A DNA stretch of 64,000 nt, taken from the NCBI GenBank assembly GCA_028023455.1, contig JAQFVV010000022.1:5757498-5821497 (forward strand), written 5' to 3'. Numbering within the stretch: position 1 is the stretch's first letter; every line of letters begins with the position of its first letter. The stretch is from Epiperipatus broadwayi (lineage: Eukaryota; Onychophora; Udeonychophora; Euonychophora; Peripatidae). The position numbers and the translations under genes are program-made. The notes beneath the pieces were generated by a model, which was given only the letters and a program-made list of their open reading frames with translations, searched no databases and was not told the DNA's origin. This document shows, piece after piece, positions 44,646 to 57,822 of the stretch.

Positions 44646-46075
44646 CTTTCTGATATGATACAGCTAGAGACAAGAGCATCTTGTGTTTTATCATATATTG
44701 TGTAAGCTAAAATATTAAGCAATTTGTTATTAAGATATGTTTTTCTTGCATTATACTATTGATTGAGAATAAGGAGACTATTATTAGATTTTATGTTAAT
44801 TTTTAGTAATGCAACAATCGGAATTGGTCACAGTATAGTTTTTCTTGTGATTCTTTACTAATATGAGATCTGGAATATAAAACAAAATGTTTTCATTGTG
44901 GTGTTGCCAACGACTTTTGAGAACTCTATAGATAACATGGACCATGGACATCTTATTAAATCTGGCTTGAGCTCTCATTTGAATCACAAATAATAATATC
45001 GAAGTTCTCCCATTTTGATTATAATATGAGACTATCTAATACATTAAAAAACTATTTAATGATCTGAAAGATTGGCGATGAAAGAAAATAATGAGCCTAC
45101 GTGGAGTTCAAAACATAAATATTGATCATATCTTTGAGGACCTGAAAAGATAAGATAATAAATCTAGAGAATTGTTATATTCATAATCTCCAGGAAGCAA
45201 TGATTACTTGATAGTATTTAACAATTGGAAATATTCTCATTAATAATAAGAAATATGCAAGTAATTAAGAATATTAATAATAACTACGTTAAGCAAACAA
45301 AATCAAACATGCGTAGATATGTTTAAAAATTATATCAATGAAATAACTGAAATCAAATAATTTGAAATATAAACAAAAAAGCATTTTCACAACTTTCAAT
45401 ATTATTGTTAAGATTTCATTATAAATTAAGAAATGAAAATGCTGAAATAAAAAACTTTCTAAAGAAATAATTTATTTAATATTTCTTTTGTTTATAAAGA
45501 TAAGTCGATTTTTCACTTCTAAATTATTAAAACTAAAAGGAATCACCATAGCGACATACATAATGAAGATACCCCTGAAGATTAACTCTTGTACTTGCTA
45601 CTGAGAATCCGCTCATTGTTTGAAGTTGATAAAAGAAAGAAGGTTATATCACTGACTGAAGAAACTAATGAGTCTCATGTTCACTTCCTAGGAAAAATAA
45701 AAACTTTAAAAAGGAAAATAATGATGGTTTTATATAACTATTTCTTGTAAAATATATATATATTTCTGACTGAAGATTTTAGTCCTGCAATTACAAACCG
45801 AACAAAGCTGTTAGATTTAAAAACATATTAAACTTTTTTTTACATCAAAGAATAGTGTTGTTTGTATGTGTGTGTGCATTGAGAAGCAGTGCTGGTGTAT
45901 TTTAATTCTGATTAGTTACTTGATGAAACATCTTTTTAAGTTTTCTATTTTAATATTTCTGTCTTTTTATTTTATTTTTTATCAAAAACAGGTTTATTCA
46001 ACTATGTTTACAATAAAAGAAAAAATTATAAAATAACATTAAATTTGGCAATACATTTATAAACCATTAAATTAC
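44646..46075. other. AT-rich spacer
   Basis: No gene recognised. The last 150 bases probably hold the 3' trailer of the minus-strand LINE fragment that follows. Confidence 0.35.
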
Positions 46076-46745
46076 TTAATGTCCAATATTAATAAGATTC
46101 CATGTGGAATTTACTATTAGGTGAGGAGCTAACTTCAAATCTCTTTCTTTGATATCTTTTAATTTTTGTAAAAAAATTAATGTTGGATCAGGTATAACTG
46201 ACTTGAAGATTAGGAAGCATCTGACAAACCATAGACAGAAAGTGATGAAAGTTGCACTTCTTATAATTGCAAAATCCCCATAAGCAAGATAATTGGATGT
46301 TTTGGTGTATAAATTTTATTAATCAATATTCTACAGCCCTGAAGAGAGGAACAATCGTTGAAAATGTGAAATATGGTATCATCCTCCCTATGGCAGAGTG
46401 AGCAAACAGGGTCCAAAGATGAAAAACCTCTATACATCACAAAAAAGTGGCTTGTTGGAAGGGCATTGAGATTTAGCTTTAGAAGAAAGTCCAAATATTT
46501 TGGCTCTAGATTACATCTTTTATATTTCTTTATAATGGCAAAGTTTATACAGGTGAGAATGTTATGATCTGGGATAATTGTTGAAAAAAAGAAGAAGATA
46601 GGCATCCCAATAATGAAGTTTCGTTGGTTTTATTTGAGTTAAAGGTGTGAGAATTTTTGCAATGTCAATTAAGACTTGTGTCAGCCAACCATCATTAATT
46701 GGAGGTGGAGTATCTGTAGGATAATTTTGTTGTTTCAGTCAGAAT
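46076..46745 (-). pseudogene. LINE ORF2 C-terminal fragment, same family as copies A-C
   Basis: Minus strand: NYPTDTPPPIND near 46715, HYWDAYL near 46590, then CNLEPKYLDFLLKLNLNALPTS (about 46510-46440). The CCHC motif CSLCHREDDTIFHIFNDC follows (about 46405-46350), and the end reads RDLKLAPHLIVNSTWNLIN with a stop at 46078-46076. It aligns with copy B residues after the reverse transcriptase. It is 5'-truncated near 46745 and has at least two frame changes. Confidence 0.75.
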
Positions 46746-47506
46746 GTTTTATTAAATAATGTATCTTAATAATATATTCTAATATTTACTGAAATATTTT
46801 CCAGACATATCGACACGTCAATTTACCACTTCTTTCTATAAAAAAAATATTCATTGGTCCATGTCTTTTCAAACGCGCGATTTTTTGTGTCAGTTTTTAT
46901 TATCTTACTCCGTGTAGTCATCTTCATAATAAAAAAAAATTAAATGCAAAATAATAATAAAATGAAGTAAAAATCGAGTTTCATTTTTGCTATTTATATG
47001 TTTGTCTATGCAAATCACTATAAAGACAAATAAAATGAATGCTCTCATCATCACAAATTAAATCCGTAGACAGATAGACCACACAATATAGAAAATTTAT
47101 TGGAATATTGCACCTCTGATAGAATGAAATGGAATTATTATAAAGGTTGGAGAGAGAAAAAAAAGATGTAATTGAGAAAATAAATATTTTACACTACTTA
47201 ATTAAGACTTAATTCAATATTTGCATATGCATTTGCCATGCACTATGTGCATGTTTAAATAAAAGTTTTATACAGTCCATTTTATATATGTTTGTGAAAA
47301 TATCTGGGGCATATTGAGAATATTTGGGGCCAGACCTAATTTACAGACTAGAGATTCTCCACCATTAGTATAAAAGATTAAAATTCAATCTCTAATAATA
47401 AAAAATATTGTACAATTGTAATGCCATTATAGTAATTTGTAAAATAATAAATTTTCATGTAGAATTTGTACTATCAGCTGATAATTATTAAGTTATAAAA
47501 AGTGCA
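46746..47506. other. AT-rich spacer
   Basis: Nothing recognised. Confidence 0.35.
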
Positions 47507-47627
<121 letters not shown>

Positions 47628-47834
47628 GCACTAGAGGGTGATTACCTTAGTTCTTTCGTCATTTCGTATGTTTTAGATGCTTTAACATATTTTTTTTTTG
47701 ACAAAATCATTGATTGAATCATATAGAGTGGATTTATATATATCGCGGTAAGCAAATCAATTGCAAAAAAAGTCCGTTTTTCTTCGATTCTTAAATTCTC
47801 CTGTTTTTTTCTACTCTGAGTGAATTACTAGAAA

Positions 47835-49428
47835 ATGACCATGATTAATGAAGCCACGAGTTGCATAGGACCATCTTACGCGAATGTAGCAAAATCTTCA
47901 TTTAAAAGCAAAATCCTGACAGAGATAGTGAGTTAAACAGGAAAATACCAATTCAAAAAAATCAATAATGCCAATAAAAACACGATTGAATCGAGATTTC
48001 ATAGAACTACGTTAGATGATTTCTTAAAACTTGACATGCTGACTCTAACTTCTGAGGCTCATGGTAACATTACTAAAGAGAACTGGTCTGATAAAACCCT
48101 TAATATTATTACGGAAAAATTTAATGCTACATTGCCTAATTCATTGTTCGCTTCGTTTAAACGATTTTTTACAGACCGATCTATAGTTATTGCTGTTACA
48201 GATATGAACTGCTCACTGCACCATTTTCTGAAAGAACTTCTATTTGAAGCTTTAAGCACTAATGACACATGGGATACTATTTACAGGATTGCTGATTACC
48301 CAAATCCTAGATATATTGTTCTGGAATTTCACAATGCTGAGCAAAAAGACCGATTTAGGAGAAATATTAAAGTTTTAGACAGATACGCTATTATCGTAAT
48401 TAATCCAAACTGAGATAGAGATATATTACGGGCGTGTTAAAGAATGCATTTTTAGGATATAACATTGATGACTTTTGTCGACTCATTGAACCTTTTGGCA
48501 TAGCAGTCAGCCTTCAACCCATGTTACAAGAAATACACCAGTTCCAGTATACGGTAACAGGTATGAATTTAAAGTGAAACTCCACAAAGGCATTAATCCC
48601 AATGAAATTCCCTCATTAATTACAGATCAAGAAGCCACGCTCTTTTTGCAAATACGTGGCCTTAAACCACAATGTTTTCATTGTAAACAACGTGGTCATG
48701 TTGTCGATACATGCCCTAATTTATTGTGCTCTTATTGTAATCAAATTGCAACCTCTGCGCATCAATGCTCGATAGCAAACTCCGGAATAAAATATCCGGC
48801 TAGGAAAAGCACTAACGTGGAAAATTTCAATTCCTCGAACAATGCTTCACTAAATACAATTGACCACCAGAGAGCACATGAAGAATTACCTGTTCTGAAT
48901 GGCATAGATATAACAAAACATTGTCATAGCGGACCGTCGGAAATCGATGCCACTTCTAACAAGAAGTAATCGATAAGCCTCCGGGATGTACTAGACACCA
49001 TTGCCGTAAATAAAACCGCAATAGAGATTATGGATGAAGCCTCATAACCTGATAAATTCAAGACGGATAAGATTGTCGATAATCCCACAGAAAAAAGAAA
49101 ACCCGGACGCCCTGTTAGAGTAAAGCGTGGAGAAAGCCTGCCTCAGGAAAAAATTCCAGTGATAACAACGAACTTTCTAATTCTGATAAACTGATTAAGA
49201 AAGTTAAAACTGTACATAAAAAAATTCAAGAGTCTGAAATGGATGATGTCATGGTAGACATACCAATTGAAGCAAATGAGGTTAGTATACCATCTAGTTT
49301 TTCAGATCTTGATATAGGATCAGGTATACAACATGAAAAATTATCAGAAAACATGTTTTATTCCTGTAGAACTAGAGAAGAAGCTTTAGTACTTGCTAAT
49401 GATATTCCTTTAATTACTTTTTTTTAAT
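47835..49428 (+). pseudogene. LINE copy A ORF1 (gag-like, CCHC), broken
   Basis: Starts MTMINEATSCIGPSYANVAKS, stops once at about 47934, then is open in frame to 48413. After that it shifts frame (about 48420-48545) and continues as GINPNEIPSLITDQEATLFL. The region KFNATLPNSLFASFKRF..PNPRYIVLEFHN aligns with copy C KFNETIPASLLNSFKKF..PNNRYLCLEFHN. The knuckle CFHCKQRGHVVDTC (CX2CX4HX4C) is followed by CSYCNQIATSAHQC (about 48670-48770). Another stop at 48967-48969 and a shift at an A7 run near 49148 precede the C-terminal part (49239-49427). ORF1 would bind element RNA; this copy is dead. Confidence 0.75.
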
Positions 49429-49695
49429 ATAGAGTAAACTAATATATAGCGCTGTCTATCTTGTGAGATTGTAGGTGTATAATTACATACATACTTCCTT
49501 TAAGTAGTTTGTTTTTTATAGCATAAATAAGTGAAAAGATAGTTACATATACAAATACAGAATAGGATAACAACAATCTAATATATATCACACTATAGAG
49601 CTTAACTTGAATATATTCCTGTTAAGTGTAAATCATAAACAATATATATTTATATACATTTTTTTTTTTAAAGTTAAATCTAAACTCACCCAAGC
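49429..49695. other. Spacer between ORF1 and ORF2 of copy A
   Basis: AT-rich and non-coding. It is much longer than the corresponding gap in copy C, suggesting insertion or divergence. Confidence 0.4.
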
Positions 49696-52600
49696 AGGCA
49701 TATAAATATCAGAGCTCTTAACATCAGAGGCTTGAATTCTGATCAGAAAATCCATCAATTAATTAAATGGTGTGATGTAGTCCAGCCACACATACTTGGC
49801 CTGTCAGAAACAAAAATATATTGCAACTCAGTTATAGATCCTTCAAATTATCTACATAATCGAGGCTTCTCAATTTTTTCAAAAACATCCCTTATGCCAT
49901 CTGCAGGCATGGGTATTATGATATCTAAAACTTGTCCATTCAGATCATTTAAAATTCTATATCTTGATGCACATATACTAATTATCTCATTCCATCACAA
50001 AGCTTTAGTTTTAAACATTATATTTGCATATATACCTCCAGGGCCAACAATAATAAATAGATTAATATTAACAGTTAATTCAATCCTAGCATCCTCTCCC
50101 TATCCATGTCTACTATTGGGTGATTTTAATATGTCCTACAATAAATTTGTATCTAAGTGGTTATATAAGTTTGCTTTCCCCCTTATGAGTGGAGAGGGAT
50201 TTTTACCAAATGATTCTGTATCATTCTACAATGGTAGACACTCCTCACTAATTGATCTAATATTCTATTCACCGATACTGCACCATTTAATTAGGCCATC
50301 TCTAAAAAACTCTACATTATCTGACCATTCAGCATTGTTTGTGGTTCTAGATCTGGATCTCACATATAGAAAAGTACTGTCAGCTGGAAAGACAATAAGA
50401 GTATTACTCCCTAGCAGAACTAATGAATTTTTATTTTCACAAATCTATATAGAGCTTTTTAAAATGGATAAAATGGAGTTAGACCCTGCACAAACCTGGT
50501 TAGCATTTGTAAATGTTCTTTCCTTTAATATTGATCACTTAACCCATACATCCACCCCTCCTACTAAACTATTAGCACTTGCAGATGACATGCATAAAAA
50601 AATTATTCATTACCAGGCCATTGAAAACAACTGCAGTAAAATAGCTGCCATAAAAAACTTATACAACAAAACCTGTGATACTCTGAAGGAATACATACTA
50701 ATTAAAAAAAAAGGCTTTTTCTGGATCACACTCATTCATTCTCTAGACAGTTTATCTGCTGAGCATTAGGCCACCCCCACCCCCCCACCCCCCAAAAAAA
50801 TACCTACAGCAATTAGAATCAATAATGAAATAATTGCTGGTGACAGCATGCTAACTCCATTATATGAGTTTTTTAAAAATAGTCTGCAAAACAATAATTT
50901 GTTTTGTCCTGCCCCTTTATTTCTGGGAAACACAGAGGATGAGGATATCTTTACAATAAATGATTTCACCAAAAAAATTTCCAACATCCCAAACACTTGT
51001 CACCCGGGTATTCATGGAATTCCAAAATTTGTCTATGAACACCTAAGCTTTTTTACAACTGCTTATTTAATGAATCTAGCCAATTTATTATCTAGACAAA
51101 TCCATCATATACCGGGTTTGTATCCAATAATGCTTGTGCCTTTTCTCAAGAAATCTGAAGATATCACTACAGTTAAAAATATATGTCCTATATCCATGAG
51201 TCCACTGGGCATCAAGATTCTTGAATCAGTAATCAAGGATAAACTTGAACCCTTTATCTTACCTACAATAGCCAAAATGCAATTTGCAAAGAAGGGAGCC
51301 TCTACTGGTTTAGCTGCAATTGTTTTTAAATCAGTTGTGGAGACTGTTAGAAAAGGGAAAAAATATAGTCCTATTGCCATTCAATTGGATATCAAAAAAG
51401 CATTTGACTCAATTCCAATAGACCAACTCATATACCTCTTAAAAATGTTGTCTGTTCCCAAATCATTAGTCTATATACTTAGTAATCTATTGATAAATAG
51501 AGAAATCCATGTGTCAATGAATGGAAAATACTCACCAGGGTTTAAACCTCATTGCTCTATCCCTCAGGGATCCCCACTTAGTGCCCTACTGTTTATAGTG
51601 TACATAAATCCCCTCCTTAAAATGATTGAAGAAGGGATACCTGGCATTTTTGTCACACAATTTAAAAGTAACATTTCATTTGTTGCTTATATGGATGACA
51701 TTGTCATTTTTCTATCATCACAAAAACATGTTCCCAAACTATTACAAATTTTAGACCAATATTCATGGTAATATAAACTAGAATTCAATTTAGACAAGAC
51801 ATTTATTTGGCAGATATATACAGGCAAACTAATACAATCTATCTTTAAAGAAAGCCCTGCCTCATTCCTCGGGTTTCCCTTCCACCTTAGTAATACTGGA
51901 ATGAGAACAAAAATACAGAATTCTCTTAAAGAAAAAATAGAAAAAATTATATGTTCCCTTTCTAAGTCATATCTTTCAGTTTACTCTAAAATCACATTGT
52001 TTAATATGCTTATTATGACAAGAATTACTTACTTTAGCCCTATAATCATTTTCACTAAAGCCTTCACTTCGCATGTTTACTCCATGCTCAAAAAACTTTT
52101 ATGGGGCAGACGCATTGCCTCCATCTCCATTAAAAAATTACAAAATCCATTAATTCATAATGGGCTAGGACTACACTCAATAAACATATTTAAAATACAG
52201 AAAACATTTAATCTGATTACCTCTTTGTCAAATCTATTTAATCAGATTGCTACAACCTTAAAAATTACTCCAATGGATAGACCGCCCCCTGATAGTGGTT
52301 ATTGGGCTGAACAAATAAAACCACTATTGAGCATGGATAAACTTATCTTCTGTCCCCCTACAGATAAGTACAAATATTGGAAAACATATCTATTAATAAA
52401 CCAACCAACACTTAATAGTCAAAGCAAAACCATTTTGGGTCTAAACAATCGCCAACTTGTTAGAAGATTTAGATTCTGGAAGCTTGAGCCAAAATATTTT
52501 GATTTTCTAATAAAGCTTAATTTAGGATCATTACCAACACTTTTATTTTTATAAATATAGAAGAAATTGTATTCATATAGATGCTTTTTGCCCCCTTTGT

Positions 52601-52890
52601 AAAAAAGATTTTGAAAATCAAGAACATATATTCTATGATTGTCAGTGTTATGATAATATACGCATTGCTCTTCCCAACCTATTTAACAATTCTTTATTTA
52701 ATATTGCATATCTTTTTAAAACTTTCTCAATAGGAATTTTTGCTTTATGGTGCACTAGATGAATTTTTATATATAACAATAATCCTAGAAGACATCCTAA
52801 TACATTTTGGATTAAATTGGAGATTTTTAGGGTAAGAGACAGAAAGCTTACCCCCTTTAACATTTTTCATGATACCTGGTCTTAATGTGT
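49696..52890 (+). pseudogene. LINE copy A ORF2 (APE endonuclease, RT, CCHC), broken
   Basis: Endonuclease part (49696-50400): ALNIRGLNS, LSETK, LLGDFNMSY, SSLIDLIFYSP and LSDHSAL, the APE-type catalytic set. The frame breaks at an A9 run near 50703 and again beside a C-rich tract (50771-50795), around a decayed WALG word. The RT part (50848 to about 51770) has VPFLKKSEDI, QFAKKGASTG, QLDIKKAFDSIP, SIPQGSPLSALLF and YMDD. A TAA at 51769-51771 interrupts a frame that then runs to 52554. After a final shift the CCHC CPLCKKDFENQEHIFYDC lies near 52590-52640. Not functional. Confidence 0.8.
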
Positions 52891-52994
52891 CAACAACTGA
52901 GACAGTGCTAAGGTGATATTACCTAGTTACTACAATAGCGTTATCATTTATGTATGTATATAATCTTAAAAGCCTTTGAAAGGAGAAAAATTTT

Positions 52995-53680
52995 TTATTA
53001 GATACTAAAGAACTATATAACATTATGTAACCCGTATTAATTTGTTACCACCTTTTTGCTCTTTTAATATATGAAATCAAAATTAATTATGTAACCTGTA
53101 TATACTACCTAATCAGTTATATGTAACCATATCGATTGTAAAAGTATTAAGTAACCTATGATCTTTGTAAAAATGCAACTATGTAATCTGGTCTCTCTTT
53201 TAATATTTGTAATCATAATCAATTTTTATATGTGTCCATATGGATGTAATCTTTTGATGTAACCTATAATTTTTGTAATTGCTACAAAAGCCTTTTCATT
53301 TATTATGTAGACAATATTGAATGCCTATGGAAAAAAAAAGAATTAGATACTGAAAAACTATATTACATATGTAATCTGTATTGATTTATATGACCTTTTT
53401 TTTTCTTAATATACATAATCACAACTAATTTTTATGTAACCTTGTATATACTTCCAAATCGGTTATATATAACCATATTGATGTATATGTATGTTGTAAC
53501 CTATGATCTTTGTAAATGTGTAACCATGTAATTTTTTTTCTTTGAATATATGTAATCATAATTATTATTTTTACCTTGTATAGACTCCCTCATGAATAAT
53601 ATATAACCATATTGATGTAAACTTATGTTGTAATGTATGATCTTGTAAATATGTAACTTTTGGAAATCAATAAGGTTCCT
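52995..53680 (+). repeat. Duplicated segment in copy A trailer
   Basis: Two direct copies of about 340 bp (about 52998-53335 and 53343-53680). They share TTAGATACT.AA.AACTAT, TATGTAACC.TGTATATACT, GGTTATAT.TAACCATAT and GTAACCTATGATCTTTGTAA. The motif TGTAACC/TAACCTATG recurs many times within them. Confidence 0.6.
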
Positions 53681-53690
53681 TTGAAACGTC

Positions 53691-54628
<938 letters not shown>

Positions 54629-54631
54629 TAC

Positions 54632-56110
54632 CTACTTCACAATAGAGATATTCACATTACGCTCAATGGCAAGATGTCTCCAAGCTTCCTACCCCACACA
54701 TCCATTCCACAGGGATCCCCTCTGAGTTCCCTGCTTTTTATCACCTATATCAATCCATTACTTGCTGAAATAGAGGCAAAGATACCTGGAATATATATAA
54801 GAGACCTGAAACAACAAATAAACCATCTTTCCTACATGGATGATATAGTGGTGTTCCTGCCTTCTAAAAAGTCACTTCCTAAATTACAATCTATTCTTGA
54901 GAACTACACATTAACACATGCACTCAAATTTAACAGAGAAAAAACAGCAATATGGAACATTTTCACTGGCCAGCCAATTGCATCTCTAACCAAAACCACA
55001 CCACATAACTTTCTTGGAATTCCATTTCATCTCTCACTTAATGCCACAAGAAGCACAATACAGAATCAGTTACTGCCAGCTATAGAAAAAATAATTAATT
55101 CACTATCCAAAGCTTATCTGTCAATTCATAGCAAAATTTCTCTAATCAACATGTTAATTGTCCCAAAAATTAATTATTACGCGCCAGTCATAAAATTCAC
55201 CAACAGTTTTAAAAAAAAAATAAACTCTTTATCTATGAAGCTTATCTGGAATAAGAAAGCTACCTCCATTAGTATCAATAGCCTACAAAATCATACCAAA
55301 TACAATGGCCTATCATTGCACTCAATAACAACCTTCTACTCTCAAAAAGCCCATAACACTCTAGTAAAACTATCTACTAATTTTCCTATTTTCCAATCTT
55401 TCATTAAAATTCTACCCACTGATACCCCTCCACCAATAAAAAATAAATTCATAAATCAACTTGCCAAAATTAATACTAAGTTCAACAAATTACAGGTTAA
55501 ATCATTTACAAAAATTAATTACTGGGAAGCACATTATTCTCTCAACAATGTAGACTCTCTCATAAATACAAGCAGTATACTCAATGTCACAAACAAATCA
55601 CTTATATCAAAATTTAAGTTTTGGTACCTTGAGCCAAAATATCTGGACTTCATTATTAAAATCAACCTAAGTGCCCTACCAACCAATTCATTCCTGGCGA
55701 CCAAAATGAAATTTGCCAACATTGACCCAACGTGCTCTCTATGTCATAGAGAGGATGAAACCATGAATGATTTCATTCACACCTGTCCCACCTTGCAAAC
55801 TTATAGAGACTTAATCTCCACAATCACTCGCAATTCAAAAACCACCCTTCAAACATTAATTGAAAACATTCCCCAAGGTTTTTTTACCACAATTAGAATA
55901 ACAATTTTTCTCCTGTTCACACTTTGGTTCCTCAGGTGTCATTTTGTTTTCAATCCCACCTTGCCCAAATACCAATCATTATTTATAGACAAATTAACCA
56001 AGATTAAAAATAGAGATAATCTAATAGCTCCCATAGATATAGTTACATCCACCTGGAGCCTAATTAAATTCCCAGATACTTCTAAAAATCACAAGGACAG
56101 AAATAATTAA
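54632..56110 (+). CDS. LINE copy B ORF2, C-terminal half, uninterrupted
   Basis: One open frame from the truncation point to the TAA at 56108-56110, 492 codons in this frame. It holds RT motifs SIPQGSPLSSLLF and YMDDIVVFLPSKK, then FLGIPFHLS, the linker LEPKYLDFIIKINLSALPTNSF and the CCHC CSLCHREDETMNDFIHTC (about 55732-55785). The end is IAPIDIVTSTWSLIKFPD. The internal ATG at 54674 is not a natural start: coding similarity to copy C begins upstream of it. No endonuclease or first RT half, so no autonomous function. The intact frame suggests relatively recent insertion. The C-terminal CCHC resembles the zf-RVT type seen after L1-like reverse transcriptases. Confidence 0.8.
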   Translation, partial: LLHNRDIHITLNGKMSPSFLPHTSIPQGSPLSSLLFITYINPLLAEIEAKIPGIYIRDLKQQINHLSYMDDIVVFLPSKKSLPKLQSILENYTLTHALKFNREKTAIWNIFTGQPIASLTKTTPHNFLGIPFHLSLNATRSTIQNQLLPAIEKIINSLSKAYLSIHSKISLINMLIVPKINYYAPVIKFTNSFKKKINSLSMKLIWNKKATSISINSLQNHTKYNGLSLHSITTFYSQKAHNTLVKLSTNFPIFQSFIKILPTDTPPPIKNKFINQLAKINTKFNKLQVKSFTKINYWEAHYSLNNVDSLINTSSILNVTNKSLISKFKFWYLEPKYLDFIIKINLSALPTNSFLATKMKFANIDPTCSLCHREDETMNDFIHTCPTLQTYRDLISTITRNSKTTLQTLIENIPQGFFTTIRITIFLLFTLWFLRCHFVFNPTLPKYQSLFIDKLTKIKNRDNLIAPIDIVTSTWSLIKFPDTSKNHKDRNN

Positions 56111-56323
56111 TAACTCAAGAAAAATGAACTCATGTTTTCACCAGTCAGCCTCAGAACTGTACAAATTCCTGCCACATCAGGACTTTAGTGTCTATTACTG
56201 AACATTATTCCCTATAGAACTCTAAATAGAACTTCAACCTTTTTCAAGACTACACATGTACTGCCAATAGTAATTGTAACATAATTGTAACAAAATTCAT
56301 GCTAATAAAATAATTTTTAAAAC
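56111..56323 (+). other. Copy B 3' untranslated trailer
   Basis: Contains AATAAAATAA (56305-56314) about 10 bases before the TAG array, a possible poly(A) signal. No similarity to the long duplicated trailer of copy A is evident. Confidence 0.5.
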
Positions 56324-57625
<1,302 letters not shown>

Positions 57626-57822
57626 AGTATATAGACAAGATGGCGGACAAGCAGTAATTCTTGCTAGCATTGCTCAGTTTTATTTGCTTTTCTTATTCAT
57701 TTATTGTGAAATCTGTATCCTAAAAACGTTTGAATCAAGTTATAAACCTATCACTGACACACTGTGAGGCAGTGGGGTAAGTAAACCCTTGTGCTATTGT
57801 AGATAATTCTTTTATTGTTTTG
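57626..57822 (+). promoter_or_regulatory. Copy C 5' leader with YY1-like motif
   Basis: The first bases after the TAG array are AGTATATAGACAAGATGGCG. CAAGATGGCGGAC (57636-57648) matches the YY1 binding consensus AAGATGGCGGC in 10 of 11 positions. Human L1 has a YY1 site at nearly the same place, where it fixes the transcription start. An internal promoter here is inference. Confidence 0.5.

Larger units (their letters stand above)
47628..53690 (+). mobile_element. Non-LTR retrotransposon copy A (broken)
   Basis: Carries ORF1 (47835-49428) and ORF2 (49696 to about 52890), both broken, and a long trailer with duplicated segments. It ends ...CTTTGAAACGTC directly at a (GTA)n array. Copies B and C follow in the same orientation. 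The 5' boundary is uncertain: it does not begin with the leader seen in copy C. Confidence 0.8.
54629..56323 (+). mobile_element. Non-LTR retrotransposon copy B (5'-truncated)
   Basis: Begins within the reverse transcriptase (LLHNRDIHITLNGK, read from 54632) immediately after the AGCAGT array. It has a trailer of 211 bp (56111-56323) and ends TTTTTAAAAC directly at a (TAG)n array. 5' truncation is the usual outcome of target-primed reverse transcription. Confidence 0.85.

Noticed and set aside
55534-55722. Minus-strand open frames inside LINE copies (also 62884-63072, 51105-51380)
   Set aside because: Antisense shadows of ORF2.
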